From: Protula sp. h YS-2021
Taxonomy: Eukaryota; Annelida; Polychaeta; Sabellida; Serpulidae
Reading direction: 5' to 3'
Assembly: GCA_949752745.1 (NCBI GenBank)
Contig: OX457025.1
Coordinates: 102,596,558 to 102,660,557 of the forward strand
Length of the DNA stretch: 64,000 bases
Under the pieces are notes generated by a model. That model was not told the origin of the DNA and searched no databases. It saw only the letters and a list, made by a program, of their open reading frames with translations. Shown in pieces: positions 1-43,681 of this stretch. Every line of letters starts with the position of its first letter. Position 1 is the stretch's first letter. A program made the translations under genes and the position numbers.

Positions 1-388
1 ATTGACTGGAATACACATAGGAGACGAAGACAAGGAAGTGAAAGATTGGTTATTCTTTGGAAAGGAAGTGAAAAATTGGAGACATGGAGACGAATTAGCC
101 AAAGAGTTGTGATAATTCGCCTTTTTTTTGGTAACACTATGTAACATTATGTAACATTATGCAACATTATGTTACATAATGTAACACTATGTAGCATAAT
201 GTAACACTATGTAACACTATGTAGCATAACGCAACACTCTGTAACACTGTGTAACATAATGTAACACTATGTAACATCATGTGACACTATGTGACTATTA
301 CATCATATGGCTATATGACTATGTAATTGCTATGTGAACATAATTAGTCTAACGTATGTATGTCATTATCAGATCGTTCAACAGACAA

Positions 389-461
389 GCCGTAATAGCT
401 CACTTGGTAGAACAGACGGCTAGCAACCTGGGAGGTCTGGGATCGATCCCACATCGGGGCA
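389..461 (+). other. tRNA-like module in left arm of foldback element
   Basis: The stretch has an A-box-like segment (TAGCTCACTTGG) and a B-box-like segment (GATCGATCCC) at tRNA spacing, but the acceptor stem pairs poorly. The mirror copy is at 2725-2797. It is probably a tRNA-derived relic that may still bind TFIIIC, not a working tRNA. Confidence 0.5.
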
Positions 462-935
462 AACTTTTTGTTTGGTTTTTGTTTTTTTTGTTCACTTTTG
501 TGACTCTGTGACATTATGTGACATCATGTGACTTTATGTGATCTGTGACATTATGTGACTATTTTTTTAACCCAATAGCTATATTTCTATGTCGATTTTC
601 ACTATTATTATTATGATAATATTTAATTAGTCATATTTCAATGGTTCCATTACTATAACCACGCACACACACAGCATAGGAATAAGTACATGAAAGCTCC
701 CAGAGTGTGGAGGAAAACCGATCGATAAATTTCAGAGTGCACTCGTTCAGAGTGTTTGGGGAAACCGATCGATAAATTTCAGAGTGCACTCGTTCAGAGC
801 GTGGGAACGATCAATAAATTTGAGAAGGGAAGGGATTTTCCCTACCTTAAGTCTAATGTTATGTTTTATGTCATAGTAGTTGGAAAATTGTACTTCTAAA
901 GCACATTTAAGAAATGTAGTTTTGTAATGGTTCCA

Positions 936-1328
936 TTACAATAACCACGCACACACACAACATAGGAATAAGTACATGAAAGGTCTCAGAGTGTGGGGGA
1001 AAACCGATCGATAACTCATCTTCTTCATGGTGGTAGCAGCTTTACGCTCTGGTTTTCGCTTAATTTTAGGCTCTGTCTTAATTTTTGGCTTTTTACACGG
1101 CGGCGTCATAGCTGGTAACTCATCTCTTTCTATCTTTCTAAAATGTGGTCGCTTTTGACGCTGCTGACGTGACTTCGCCTTAGACTTTACCATGGGCATT
1201 GCCTTAGACTTTGCTGTAGGTATTGTCTCAGGCTTTACTATAAAATTTTTTGCAGGCATTGTCTCGGACTTTTCTACAGGCATTGTCATAGATGGTAGTT
1301 GTTGTTCGCTCACTGCAGACATGTTCAC
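936..1328 (-). CDS. Hypothetical lysine/proline-rich ORF inside the foldback element
   Basis: A 130-codon reading frame opens at a GTG (1326-1328); the first ATG is two codons later. The protein is very basic, with repeated 'A-K-S-K' and 'K-P-K-I-K-T-E-P-K-I-K-R-K' type stretches that look like nuclear localisation signals, and methionine-rich repeats in the first half. Its last third runs into the repeat shared with the element's arms (936-1015), so the original C-terminus may have been replaced. I recognise no domain. It could be a remnant of a DNA-binding protein of the parent element or a chance frame in compositionally biased DNA. Confidence 0.3.
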   Translation of the reverse strand: MNMSAVSEQQLPSMTMPVEKSETMPAKNFIVKPETIPTAKSKAMPMVKSKAKSRQQRQKRPHFRKIERDELPAMTPPCKKPKIKTEPKIKRKPERKAATTMKKMSYRSVFPHTLRPFMYLFLCCVCAWLL

Positions 1329-1837
1329 TCTTCCGTATCTTGATACAGAATGCGTGTTACGTCTGAGGGCGGCTGCCTTTTATACTTTATAGTTGTCTTA
1401 TTATGTTTAGAAATAGCTTTACCACATGTAACTTTGTGGCTAGTTGTAAGATTTCGAACAAATGTTGCATTTATACATCCTTTTGGTTCAACCTACACTA
1501 TTCAAATGATGAGAAAGTCTTTAAACATAGCTTTATATGCAACAACTTGTTGAACAACAACATGTTGAGCATGTTGAACAACTTGTTAAACATGCTGAAC
1601 ATGTTGAACATGTTAAACATGTTGAACAATTTGGTGAGCAATACAACGACGTAATATCTTCCAAAAATTATTTGACACGTGTTTTGAATGGACTTGCCAT
1701 TCGAACACGTCTTTTAAATGGGCTTGCCATTCGAACATATGTTTGAATGGGCGCAGTTTTCCTACATAACTATCCACATTTTCACTTCCCATTTTCCAAC
1801 AATCAACCAACCAACCAAGTGGTAGAATCGTGTGATT

Positions 1838-2100
1838 TGTTAAAGTTGGTCTAGAACCACCATTTTCCTACTACTATGACTTTAGAACATTCAAATAAGT
1901 AGCATGCTAAAATGTTCAAACTTATTTTATATATCATATGGTGTTAGAAACTACATTTGTTAAAGTTGGTTTAGAACCACCATTTTCCTACTACTATAGC
2001 TTTAGAACATTCAAATAAGTAGCTTGGTAAAATGCTGAAACCTATTTTATGCATCATATGTTATCAAAAACTAAATTTGTTAAATGTGCTTTAGAAGTAC
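1838..2100. repeat. Tandem ~117-bp repeat, 2.5 copies
   Basis: A unit containing TTTGTTAAAGTTGGT, ACCACCATTTTCCTACTACT and AACATTCAAATAAGTAGC occurs at about 1838 and 1956, with a partial third copy at about 2075. It joins the centre of the foldback element to its right arm. Confidence 0.75.
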
Positions 2101-2185
2101 CATTTTCCAACTACTATAACAGAAAACATAACATTAGACTTAACATAGTTAAAATCCCTTTGCTTCTCAAATTTATTGATCGTTC

Positions 2186-2470
2186 CCACGCTCTGAACGA
2201 GTGCACTCTGAAATTTATCGATCGGTTTTCCCCCACTCTCTGAACGAGTGCACTCTGAAATTTTATCGTTTTCCCCCACACTCTGAACGAGTGCACTCTG
2301 AAATTTATCGATCGGTTTTCCCCCACTCTCTGAACGAGTGCACTCTGAAATTTTATCGTTTTCCCCCACACTCTGAACGAGTGCACTCTGAAATTTATCG
2401 ATCGATTTTCCCCCACACTCTGAACGAGTGCACTCTGAAATTTATCGATCGGTTTCCCCCACACTCTGAG
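2186..2470. repeat. Minisatellite in right arm, ~5-6 copies of a ~55-60-bp unit
   Basis: Each unit reads CTCTGAACGAGTGCACTCTG, then AAATTTATCGATCGG and a short C-run. CGAGTGCACTC is itself palindromic. The left arm (690-830) has only two units, so the array expanded or contracted after the arms formed. Its open reading frames are by-products of the repeat. Confidence 0.85.
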
Positions 2471-2724
2471 ACCTTTCATGTACTGATTCTTATGCTGTGT
2501 GTGTGTGTGGTTATTGTAATGGAACCATTGAAATATGACTAATTAAATATTATCATAATATTAATAGTGAAAATAAACATAGAAATATAGCTATTATGTC
2601 AAAAAATAATCACATAATGTCACAAATCACATAAAGTCACATGATGCCACAGTCACATGATGTCACATAATGTCACAGAGTCACAAAAGTGAACAAAAAA
2701 AAACAAAAACCAAAAAAAAAAGTT

Positions 2725-2797
2725 TGCCCCGATGTGGAATCGATCCCAGAACTCTCAGGTTGCTAGCCGTCTGTTCTACCAAGATAGCTATTACGGC
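2725..2797 (-). other. tRNA-like module in right arm of foldback element
   Basis: Inverted partner of the module at 389-461, differing by a few substitutions. Confidence 0.5.
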
Positions 2798-3286
2798 TTG
2801 TCTGTTGAACGATCTGATAATGACATACATACGTTAGACTAATTATGTTCACATAGCAATTACATAGTCATATAGCCATATGATGTTACATAGTCACATA
2901 GTGTCACATATGATGTAACATAGTGTTGCATTATGCTACATAGTGTTACATAGTGTTAAATTATGTTACATAGTGTTACATTATGTTACATAGTGTTACG
3001 AAAAAAAGGTGAATTATCATAACTCTTTGGCTAATTCGTCTCCATATTTCCAATCTTTCACTTCCTTTCCAAAGAATAACCAATCTTTCACTTCCCTTTT
3101 CCAAAGAATAGTCAATGTTTCACTTCGTGTCCTATGTGTATTCCAGTCAATCCTTCACTTGTTCTTCAACAGTACTACAGGTAAGAGCAACTGTTTTCAC
3201 TTTTTTTCCATGTGTATCCAACGGCAGCCAGAGCGTGAATAAAAAATGTGCACACACAATGTGCTCTTATAGGAGTGCTGAATCAC

Positions 3287-3490
3287 ATCCTAGGGGGGTC
3301 CCCACATAGAGGACCCGGGGGTCCCCGTGATATGATAGACAGATGATGGAAATCCTCACATGGAGTGTTGAATCACATCCTAGGGGCGGGGTGTCCTAAG
3401 ATTGAGGACCCGGGGGGGGTGTCCTAAGATTGAGGACCCGGGGGATGTCTTAAGATTCAGGACCCGGGGGTGTTCTAAGATTAAGAACCC
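3287..3490. repeat. G-run tandem repeat (GAGGACCCGGGGG type)
   Basis: Four to six degenerate copies of a unit of about 25-30 bp, with TCCTAAGATTGAGGACCCGG followed by 3-9 G residues. The long G-runs could form quadruplexes on the + strand. Confidence 0.75.
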
Positions 3491-3516
3491 CAATAATATG
3501 ATAGACCTAAAGTGAT

Positions 3517-3600
3517 GCCCGAGGGCGGGTTCGAACCACCGACCTTCAGATCATGCTTCCGCGTACGGGTCCTCTGCTCTACCAACTGAGGTATTCGGGC
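3517..3600 (-). tRNA. tRNA-like gene, copy 1
   Basis: On the - strand the acceptor 5' side GCCCGAA pairs with TCGGGC at six of seven positions. The D arm (CTCAGTTGGTAGAG) and T arm (GGTGG-TTCGAAC-CCGCC) are intact, with good A and B boxes. The anticodon arm is longer than standard, as if it held a short intron or insertion, so I assign no amino acid. A tRNA pseudogene or SINE head is equally possible. Confidence 0.45.
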
Positions 3601-3754
3601 TGGAAGGTTAATGATCGGGAAAATATTCCTCATATACAGTTAGGGTCACATGACACATGATTGACAGGTCACGTGACACATGATTGACAGGTCACGTGAC
3701 TAATGACTCACTTTGAGAACCCCAATAATATGACAGACAGATGGTGAAAGTGAT

Positions 3755-3838
3755 GCTCGAGGGCGGGTTCGAACCACCGACCTTCAGATCATGCTTCCGC
3801 TCACGGGTCCTCTGCTCTACCAACTGAGCCATTCAGGC
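3755..3838 (-). tRNA. tRNA-like gene, copy 2
   Basis: This duplicate of copy 1 has the same D and T arms, but the acceptor pairing is weaker (GGCCTGA against CTCGAGC) and the anticodon loop has changed. It looks more decayed than copy 1. Confidence 0.4.
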
Positions 3839-3959
3839 CGGAAGGTTAATGATCGGGAAAATATTCCTCATATACGGTTGGAGTCACATGATTTACAGGT
3901 CACGTGACTTATGATTGACAGGTCACGTGACTAATGACGTCATGATGATTGACAGGTCA

Positions 3960-4350
3960 CTTAGGGTTATGCTGCTTAGGACTGTCTTAAAATGATGTCA
4001 TGACGTCATTATGACGTCTTTATAACGTCATGATGACGTCAGTATGACGTTATAATGATGACGTCATGATGACGTATTCATGACGTCATTGACACGGACG
4101 CGCGCTCTATCAGTTACCTATTCCAGAACACTCATGGGGATTCTAAAACAATGACGTCACTGTTTTAGAAGCCCCATGGGGCTTCTTAAACACCTCCTGA
4201 CGTCATTATGACGTCCATATGACAACCATATGACGTCCATATGACCTCAATATGATGTCAATATGACGTCAATATGACGTCACTGTTTTAGAAACCCCAT
4301 GGGGTTTCGAAAACACCTCCTGACGTCATGATGATGTCACTTCCTGTTTT
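3960..4350. repeat. TGACGTCA-rich repeat cluster
   Basis: More than a dozen copies of (A)TGACGTCA(T) or one-base variants lie in under 400 bp, around two inverted units of the type GTTTTAGAAACCCCATGGGG. TGACGTCA is the CREB/ATF consensus. The same octamer recurs in the Polinton's terminal repeats at 16.7-17.0 kb and 33.5-33.75 kb. Confidence 0.7.
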
Positions 4351-4399
4351 CAAACCCCCACTTTCCCCCTACTGATAAAACATATGCTTCAGGAACTTT

Positions 4400-6000
4400 A
4401 AAATTAGGGATACACATGTAACTCAAAGTAAGGATATTTATTTTTAAGATCTTATTTTTACTTGTTGGAAATGAGAAACATATAACCATAAACTAAGACA
4501 AGAAAACACACCATAAAGTAGTTAATGCATAAAAAGAATAGCTTGATTTAAATTGCTGAACTGCTTATCGGTTTTCCTTCGTACACACTATAAAAATAAA
4601 ACTTTAAGAACCAAATTCCAGGGTAACACTTGGCAAATGTCAGGCTAACATGTGGAAAATTTTGCGGTAGCTGATAGATGTCTGACTTACTTTTTAAGCA
4701 ATAGGAACCATTTAACAAAACAAAAACAATATTACAATTCATTTTATTTATTTTATAGTGGTTAAAATCACTAATTGGATGCCAAGGCATTTAGCGATCT
4801 TAGATGAGTCAACGCTTCTCTCGTCTTTTACCCTAGCTCAATTGAATTTCGTTACATTGACAGTTATATCACTGTGCAGAAATCATATTGCTTCATGTCC
4901 CGCGAGACTAGAAAAGAAATTTATACCATGGTGGTACGAAAATAATGCTGTTGATTTAATAATAGTTTAAATGCTAAATAAAAGTGATATTAATTTTGCG
5001 AAGTTTTGGGAATAAAAATATTGGATTGCTCGAAATATCCTTTAGATTTCATGACGTTATACTTTATTATTTACATTGCACTTGATACTTAAATACCCTT
5101 TAAAAGGTATAAAAAGCATATTGTAACACTTTTTGTTGTATGTAGCACCATAACCGCAGTCCACGATCTGTAACAATAGCAGAATGTGTGTATTTCACCA
5201 TCATCTTCTATTCGGCTGAGGTCTGGAAAAACAGCCTTCCTTGCACGAATGCTCGAAGCAACCTTTCCGCGTTGTTCCAGCAAGTTATTAGACATTAGTG
5301 TACTTTCTCATTTACTTTCACTTTCTCGATTTAACTGGTTAACTAGTAAATAATACATAGCAAAGTCTTTGCGTTACTATTGATTAAGGGGTAGAAGGGG
5401 AAGGAGCTGTACCGGAAGGCCATAGATTACTCTACCAATTCCGTCGACTGAACTTAAGATACCAACAATTTTCGTAATACTTTCAAAGAGACTTGCACAG
5501 AGCAGTTTAACGTTTGGATTCTTCGCAAAAGACTGAACGTTCTTAGCTTGGCTTAAATGCACTGAAAATTTTCATTGCATTAGCATATATACAATTTCAT
5601 TCACATTAAAAATTATGACTGAAGAGAATGGAATGACATAAATTGATAAATAGTTTTGCACCATGAAAGAAACTTGAAAATGAAATCTTTTTAAAACAGC
5701 AAAGAGCATATCAATGTCGTTGATGTCACGCGGTAGTGAATTTTTAAAAAGTATGACATGACTGGATGTTCATTGACAGCCCTTTAAATATTACATTGTG
5801 ATACGTTTTACAACCATTAGCAGAGACTTTGGCCAGTCAAAACTCTCCAGCGTGATGACTTTCTGGCGAACTTTCAAACAGTTAAAATTGTCAGTGTCGT
5901 CACTTACAAAGAGCATGTCGTTTTAAGAAGACCGCTGCTTCTCTCATTTTAGTTATGATCAGTTAAATTGCAGGGGCTTTTATCGTTTTGCAGCTATGCT
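4400..6000. other. No firm gene; possible isolated exons
   Basis: One + frame (to a TAA at 4968-4970) follows a possible acceptor (TTTTATAG at about 4758) and is followed at once by AATAAA, so it could be a 3' terminal exon. Two - strand frames (5377-5562 and 5089-5295) have fair codon usage and could be neighbouring exons. None matches a family I recognise. Confidence 0.25.
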
Positions 6001-6106
6001 TTTTAAATGCTTAAAGTGTTTATTTAAAATGCTATGTTGGATACAATACTACAAGAAAGGGTGAGAAAATATTTATCAGTATGCATTTCTATATTGTGTT
6101 TATTGT

Positions 6107-6274
6107 GGCGGATCAGTCTCACATGATTGAGGCGGATCAGTATCACATGATTGAGGCGGATCAGTATCATATGATTGAGGGGATCAGTATCACATGATTG
6201 AGGCGGATCAGTATCACATGATTGAGGCGGATCAGTATCACATGATTGAGGCGGATCAGTATCACATGATTGAA
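6107..6274. repeat. 24-bp minisatellite, ~7 copies
   Basis: The unit is GGCGGATCAGTATCACATGA plus TTGA. Because 24 is a multiple of three, it gives a spurious repetitive ORF on the - strand (DPPQSCDT repeats). Confidence 0.9.
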
Positions 6275-7204
6275 AGTCTACATTTCCATCCAATATTTCG
6301 TTTTTCTAGAGATTCCCCATGACACAGAGAGACGAGTAAGATACTGTCTGGCTTTGTATTTTGTTATGACGGGAATTCTGCTGACCTTGACCTGTCCGAC
6401 ATCTGTAACCGTCTGGCAAGTGGCCTGTATCTGGCGAGCAATAGTCACACTTGCTATAAAGACTTTCCTAATGATGTACTACGATGCGGAAGATACTGTA
6501 TGGCTTTGGGTGGTTATGACGGCCATCCTGTTGACCTTGACCTGTATGACAACTTCATACGTCTTTCAAGTGACCTGTATCTGACAAGTAATACCCAAAC
6601 TTGCCATGATTATTGAAGACTAAATATCTATAATTATAAAAATCTCTTATCTAATGTAAAAAAGCTTGATCAGCTGTAGATCATATTTTAAGACAATAGA
6701 CTATTAAATATACAAAATATTAATTAAAGTGTTAATAACTAAATAGGCAGAACAAAAAATTTTTACATATTTGTTGAGTGAGTTATTGTTAGAAGCTTGC
6801 CTCTTGGTGTATGGTATGGGGCGGAGTAATTCCATCAGCGGGGGTTGGGTGGCAGTGAGGGGGGTGGGAGCATCGTCACTGGATGGGACAAACACGGAAC
6901 AAGAGTGCCAAAAATATTTGATAAACTTAAGGATGTATTCAAACCGACATTCACTCATAGAAATAATTCCGTAGCCAAAAAAAATAACATTCCAAATTCA
7001 CATTCCAGTTTGTGATAAATCACAAGGGAAAAATGAGAAAAGAAATTTTCAGATGTACTTATATGGACAGTTTCTGTATTTAGCTACCACGTTCAGAAAC
7101 TGGCCAATAAAAATAAGCCTTTCCGTCGTATTCTGCCTATGAGCATTTATTTAGGGGATTTTTTTCGGAAAGCGTTTACACCACACCCCTAATCATCGAT
7201 ATAT

Positions 7205-7912
7205 CTAATCAACGATATCCACCCTAAGTGCAGCGCACCTGCTATCTATATATCACAGGATCGATAGCCGGTGTTCACCTTTGGTGCAGCACATTTGCTA
7301 TCTATAGATCACAGGACTGAATTCTAGTGTTCATCCTTGGTGCAGCACATCTGCTATCTATTGATCACAGGACTGAATTCTAGTGTTCACCTTTGGAGCA
7401 GCACATCTGCTATCTATTGATCACAGGACTGAATTCTAGTGTTCACCTTTGGAGCAGCACAACTGCTATCTATTGATCACAGGACTGAATTCTAGTGTTC
7501 ACCTTTGGAACAGCACACCTGCTATCTATTGATCACAGGACTGAATTCTATTGTTCACCTTTGGAGCAGCACATTTGCTATCTATAGATCACAGGACTGA
7601 ATTCTAGTGTTCATCCTTGGTGCAGCACATCTGCTATCTATTGATCACAGGACTGAATTCTAGTGTTCACCTTTGGAACAGCACACCTGCTATCTATTGA
7701 TCACAGGACTGAATTCTATTGTTCACCTTTGGAGCAGCACACCTGCTATCTATAGATCACAGGACTGAATTCTAGTGTTCACCTTTGGAGCAGCACACCT
7801 GCTATCTATTGATCACAGGACTTAATTCTAGTGTTCACCTTTGGAGCAGCACACCTGCTATCTATTGATCACAGGACTGAATGCTGGTGTTCACCCTCGG
7901 TGCAGCGCATCT
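7205..7912. repeat. ~57-bp minisatellite, ~12 copies
   Basis: The repeated core is CTGCTATCTATTGATCACAG, then GACTGAATTCTAGTGTTCAC and CTTTGGAGCAGCACA. The first and last copies are the most diverged. It has no coding potential and no spacer variation, so it is a satellite and not CRISPR. Confidence 0.92.
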
Positions 7913-8084
7913 GAAGTTTTATTAGGCATTTGTTCAATTTCGTCTTAATGTTTATATGGTTTTTCGTCATAACCATGCCTTATACAGGCTACTGCCCTCC
8001 CCCCTTGAAGTCTGTCGTCCTTTAAGTGTAGTTTTTCCTGCCTAAATCCCCCTTCCCCAAAGTATTGCAGACTTATGATTCTAA

Positions 8085-8600
8085 CTCAACTTTCAGACGT
8101 TGGATAGACGTTGATAGTCGGACGTCTAATCAACGTTGCGCGAAGATTGAAACGTCCCCAGACGTTGCATAGACGTTTGGGAAAATATTAGCCTAAAATC
8201 CTTGTCAAACCAGTGACAGCGATAGAGTGGCCAGCCCCACCCTACGGTGATCTGGTCGTGTAGAATACGTACGAAGTCGGTTTCAGTTTTTTTTTTACAA
8301 GAGAACATGGAAAAAGCATTTTCGGTGAGAAGTAACACAAGGAGGTTGCTGTTTGGTTGTCTGGTATCCGTACAACGCCGCTTTTCAACATCTATCCAAT
8401 GTCCTTGTTCCGACGTCTGCTCAATGTTGCACCAAAAAAATGTTGATTGGAGGTCGAAGAAAGTTTTTAATTGCACCGTTCTTTAGACAAAAAACAAGGT
8501 GTAAAAACGTTGATAAGACGACTAATCACAATAAAGCACAACCAGAGTTAATGTTATTGTTTGGTCGTATCAACGTCACAATCTCACATCGATCGGCCTT
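8085..8600. repeat. Dispersed ACGTTG-rich repeat, copy A
   Basis: The stretch is packed with GACGTTG and CAACGTC variants and ends with a conserved segment around AAAGCACAACC(A/C)GAGTTAAT. Related copies occur near 16490-16620, 33990-34230, 39660-40150, 57010-57600 and 58500. The ORFs across it are probably accidental. Confidence 0.65.
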
Positions 8601-9272
8601 AGCATATTTACCTTAGGAAGTAACACAAACTTCCATATCTATTGCATAGATATCGGGACATTGCATCGGGGTCGGGAAAGTGATCGCAAATCGCCATCTA
8701 AACGGTGACAGTCAGAAGTTGCCATGGAAACCCTTCTGTCAAAGTATCCCCACCACTGATCTCAGCAACACAGTCATTTTTCATGAACATTTCTCAAGCA
8801 TTGAAAATTGCCTAAAAATTATCTCGTGCGTTCCTAATATATGTGTATTTTACACCCTCATTTTGGCCTATTTTCGAATAAAATTATCATAGCTTTTATT
8901 ATCGGTGAGCGATGGTATCTGGTTGTGATAACCGTGAGATTTCGTTCCAAGTTCCAATTTCTTACAACAATATGTGGGGTTACTCTTGATCCTCGTCAGA
9001 GAAAGGAAATGTGCGTCTAATTCTCAAGCGTCATTTAATTTAATCCGAGTTGGTACTAAGTCCATAGGGGTTATTTTAAAAGTCATGAAAACCAACTTAT
9101 AGGAGATTTGCAACCCCACCCTCCCCACCAAAGTCCCCCCTCACCCCCAACCATGACCAAAACAAGAAATATATTTTAACTTAATTAATGAAATACAGAT
9201 CGGACAGATACTTGCGTTTGGATTGACACCAAACCCTCCCTCTGCCTCACGCACTGCTCGGGTGGTTTATTA

Positions 9273-9586
9273 TGGCGGTATATATTTGTACAAAAATGTT
9301 ATGGCGTTCGCGCTCCAACATTTATTTTTGATCGCAATGGTATTTATTTGCAATTAATAGATGGGAAAATATTGAATTCTTTCTCGAACCACTTTTTATG
9401 TTATCCGAGTAACTATTAATTTCTGCACGTGGTTTTTATCATTAAAAAAATAAATGATAGAATGAATTATTTATTTTCTCGTCTATCAATTATACATATA
9501 CCATTGCGATAAAAAAAAAAAAAAAAAAAAAAAAAAAATGCTGGAGCGCGAACGCCATGAAATTTTTGCACAAATGTATACCGCCA
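9273..9586. mobile_element. MITE with TGGCGGTATA terminal inverted repeats and TA duplication
   Basis: TGGCGGTATA at 9273 is mirrored by TATACCGCCA ending at 9586. The inverted repeat extends inward about 120 bp, including GGCGTTCGCGCTCCA. TA flanks both ends (9271-9272 and 9587-9588), as expected for Tc1/mariner-type targets. The right arm has gained a poly(A) run of about 30 bases. No transposase is present. Confidence 0.8.
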
Positions 9587-9672
9587 TAGATTCAGACTCG
9601 TCCTGCTGGCAGTGCTACAGGCCGTGGGGGGTGTTTCGGATCAGTCCACACCACTCGTGTGCGTGTACCTTC

Positions 9673-10668
9673 CCGTAAAACAAATTTGGTTGAAATAACG
9701 TTTTAAAAACGTTTTTCCCGAACCTTTTGAAGTTGCAAAAAACGTTTTCTAAAGGTTGTATATGAAATACCGAAAAACGTTTTTTTTCGCAACGTTCTAA
9801 AAACGTTTTATAGAAAACGTTTTAAGAACGTTTCCTACACAACCTTAAGAAAACCTTTCATCGTGAAACGTGCGTAAAACAAATTATCTAAAACAAATAT
9901 CGTTCAACATTCTTCAAAATAGTATTCACTCTGGGAGGCTGCATCTTGCTCCATCATCACATCATATTTCATTTTTAAAACTACCATCAATTTTTTTGCA
10001 ACTGACATTTCACGAAACATTCATACCTGGCTTGGTCTGAACCGGGAACCTCTGGCATCCAAAGCGACGAACTTACTTCTACGCCACGGGGCATCCATTG
10101 AGATGTGCGTCTAAGACAATTCCCCTGAACCAACTCCCACCACCCCTACTCTTCCCACTTCAAATCCCCCTCCCCCGAGCAATTCCCCCGTACGGAAATT
10201 CCACCAAGGTCTACCCCCTCCCTTTTTATGGGCTTTTTTATCTGCACACTTAATGCTTAGTTATAGCTTACAGTAATTAGTTAAATATATGTGAATTGAA
10301 ATTGACGTTTCGCATCTAAAATGTAATTTTTGTTATTGTGAATATATTATTCATATTTAAAATTACTTTACAAAGTATTAAAATGCCTACAACATTTCCT
10401 TGACGCTCCAAAATATGACATTCTTTAAAATTGATATAATAACGTTCTTATACAAAACGTTTGTTTTTGGTTTGTTTTTTGTTCTTTAAAAACCAATTTC
10501 AATAACGTTCTAATACCATACGTTTGTTTTTGGTTTGGAAAAAACGTTTTTATTTGGTTGGTAAATGTAACGTTTTTACAACCAAAAAAGGTTCGTTTTT
10601 ATTTTGGTTAGGAAAACGTTATAACCTTTTCACAACAAAACAAAAACGTTCTTATGTTCAGCGGGTTA
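9673..10668. repeat. AACGTTTT-rich inverted-arm element
   Basis: The two ends (9673-9850 and 10440-10668) are dense in AACGTT/AAACGTTTT with GGTT/AACC partners in opposite orientation, beginning near CCCGTAAAACA and ending near TTCAGCGGG. The unrelated middle contains a tRNA-like stretch. This may be a non-autonomous DNA transposon with degenerate arms; its ends are not exact. Confidence 0.45.
10027..10093 (-). other. tRNA-like / SINE fragment
   Basis: On the - strand TGGCGTAGAAGT resembles an A box and GGTTCAGACC a B box, at tRNA spacing. The ends do not form a proper acceptor stem, so this is probably a tRNA-derived SINE head. Confidence 0.35.
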
Positions 10669-10992
10669 GTGCATGGTAGGTCGTTGACTGTCATATACCC
10701 TCTCCCCCTCCTGGTCCCTCCTCCCCTACCCTCCTGCTCCACGCACACCTGAAAATCTCACCTGTTTTGAAGTTTGCAGTGCTGGTAGTGGGGCGGGGTG
10801 GGACAAAAAGTCCTGGGATTTCGGCCCTAACATTTTGCCTTTCATATCCACTGAGGCTTGTTATAATGTGGGATTTCCAACACTGCAGTTTCGTTTTAGC
10901 ATAGACATTACGTCATTTGCTATTCGATAATATAACGTTATGCACCACCATAAAATATGTCGATAAGAAAAGCCCCTTTGACTAAAGTACAG

Positions 10993-11002
10993 CTATTTAT
11001 AA
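10993..11002 (+). promoter_or_regulatory. Possible TATA box of the RLR gene
   Basis: TATTTATAAG lies about 155 bases before the RLR start codon. Transcription starting near 11025 would give a short leader with two tiny upstream ORFs (ATGs near 11089 and 11131). This is positional inference only. Confidence 0.35.
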
Positions 11003-11156
11003 GTACCACACACTCATTACTCATTACCAAGTCAGTGTTGAATTGCCCAATATCTTTAGGAAAAGAAAATTGGATACAAAATCGGAAAATGAGACGGGTC
11101 CTTTTCTAAAGAATAGTGGTATGCTAAACAAATAGACATAAAAATAGTAGAACAGA

Positions 11157-43385
<32,229 letters not shown>

Positions 43386-43675
43386 ATGCATTTTGATTGG
43401 TTATTTGATTATTTGACTTGTTATTTGATTATTTGATCAGTTATTTCATGGATAATTGGATTGGCTAATGGAGTATTTGGTTGATTATATTTTGGCCATC
43501 ATTGCATCTGCTTTATTAATTTCATTATTGGCAGTGACTTAGTCAACTTGTACGTCATCATGACGTCACTTTCATATAACTGTTTGGTTTCTTATCAGCA
43601 ACTTTATGACGGTCTGTGTCATCGTGATATCATTTTTTATCGTTTTTTAATCACTTGGTTTTCAATTTCAAAATT

Positions 43676-43681
43676 AAAATA
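43676..43681 (+). terminator. Likely poly(A) signal of the RLR gene
   Basis: AATAAA, 290 bases after the stop. Confidence 0.6.

Larger units (their letters stand above)
1..3151. mobile_element. Foldback DNA element with ~1-kb terminal inverted repeats
   Basis: The first 22 bases of the window reappear inverted at 3130-3151, and the correspondence continues inward for about 1 kb: the octad-like run of 10-11-bp 'TAACACTATG' repeats (130-340 and 2880-3000), a tRNA-like module, a CACACACA stretch and a minisatellite unit. The centre holds a lysine-rich ORF and two tandem repeat blocks. No transposase is visible, so the element is probably non-autonomous. Because the left arm starts at base 1, the true left end and any target duplication lie outside the window. 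Confidence 0.8.
3484..3960. repeat. Tandem ~232-bp duplication carrying tRNA-like genes
   Basis: The two copies start with AGAACCCCAATAATATGA at about 3484 and 3716. Each contains a tRNA-like gene on the - strand, then GGTTAATGATCGGGAAAATA and GGTCACGTGAC repeats. The duplication includes flanking sequence, so it was segmental rather than two separate SINE insertions. Confidence 0.8.

Noticed and set aside
1..3151. A second Polinton
   Set aside because: Ends are ATTGACTGG, not AGT; no 6-bp duplication can be seen and no Polinton gene is present.
7205..7912. CRISPR-like regular array
   Set aside because: The whole 57-bp unit is repeated without variable spacers, and the context is eukaryotic.
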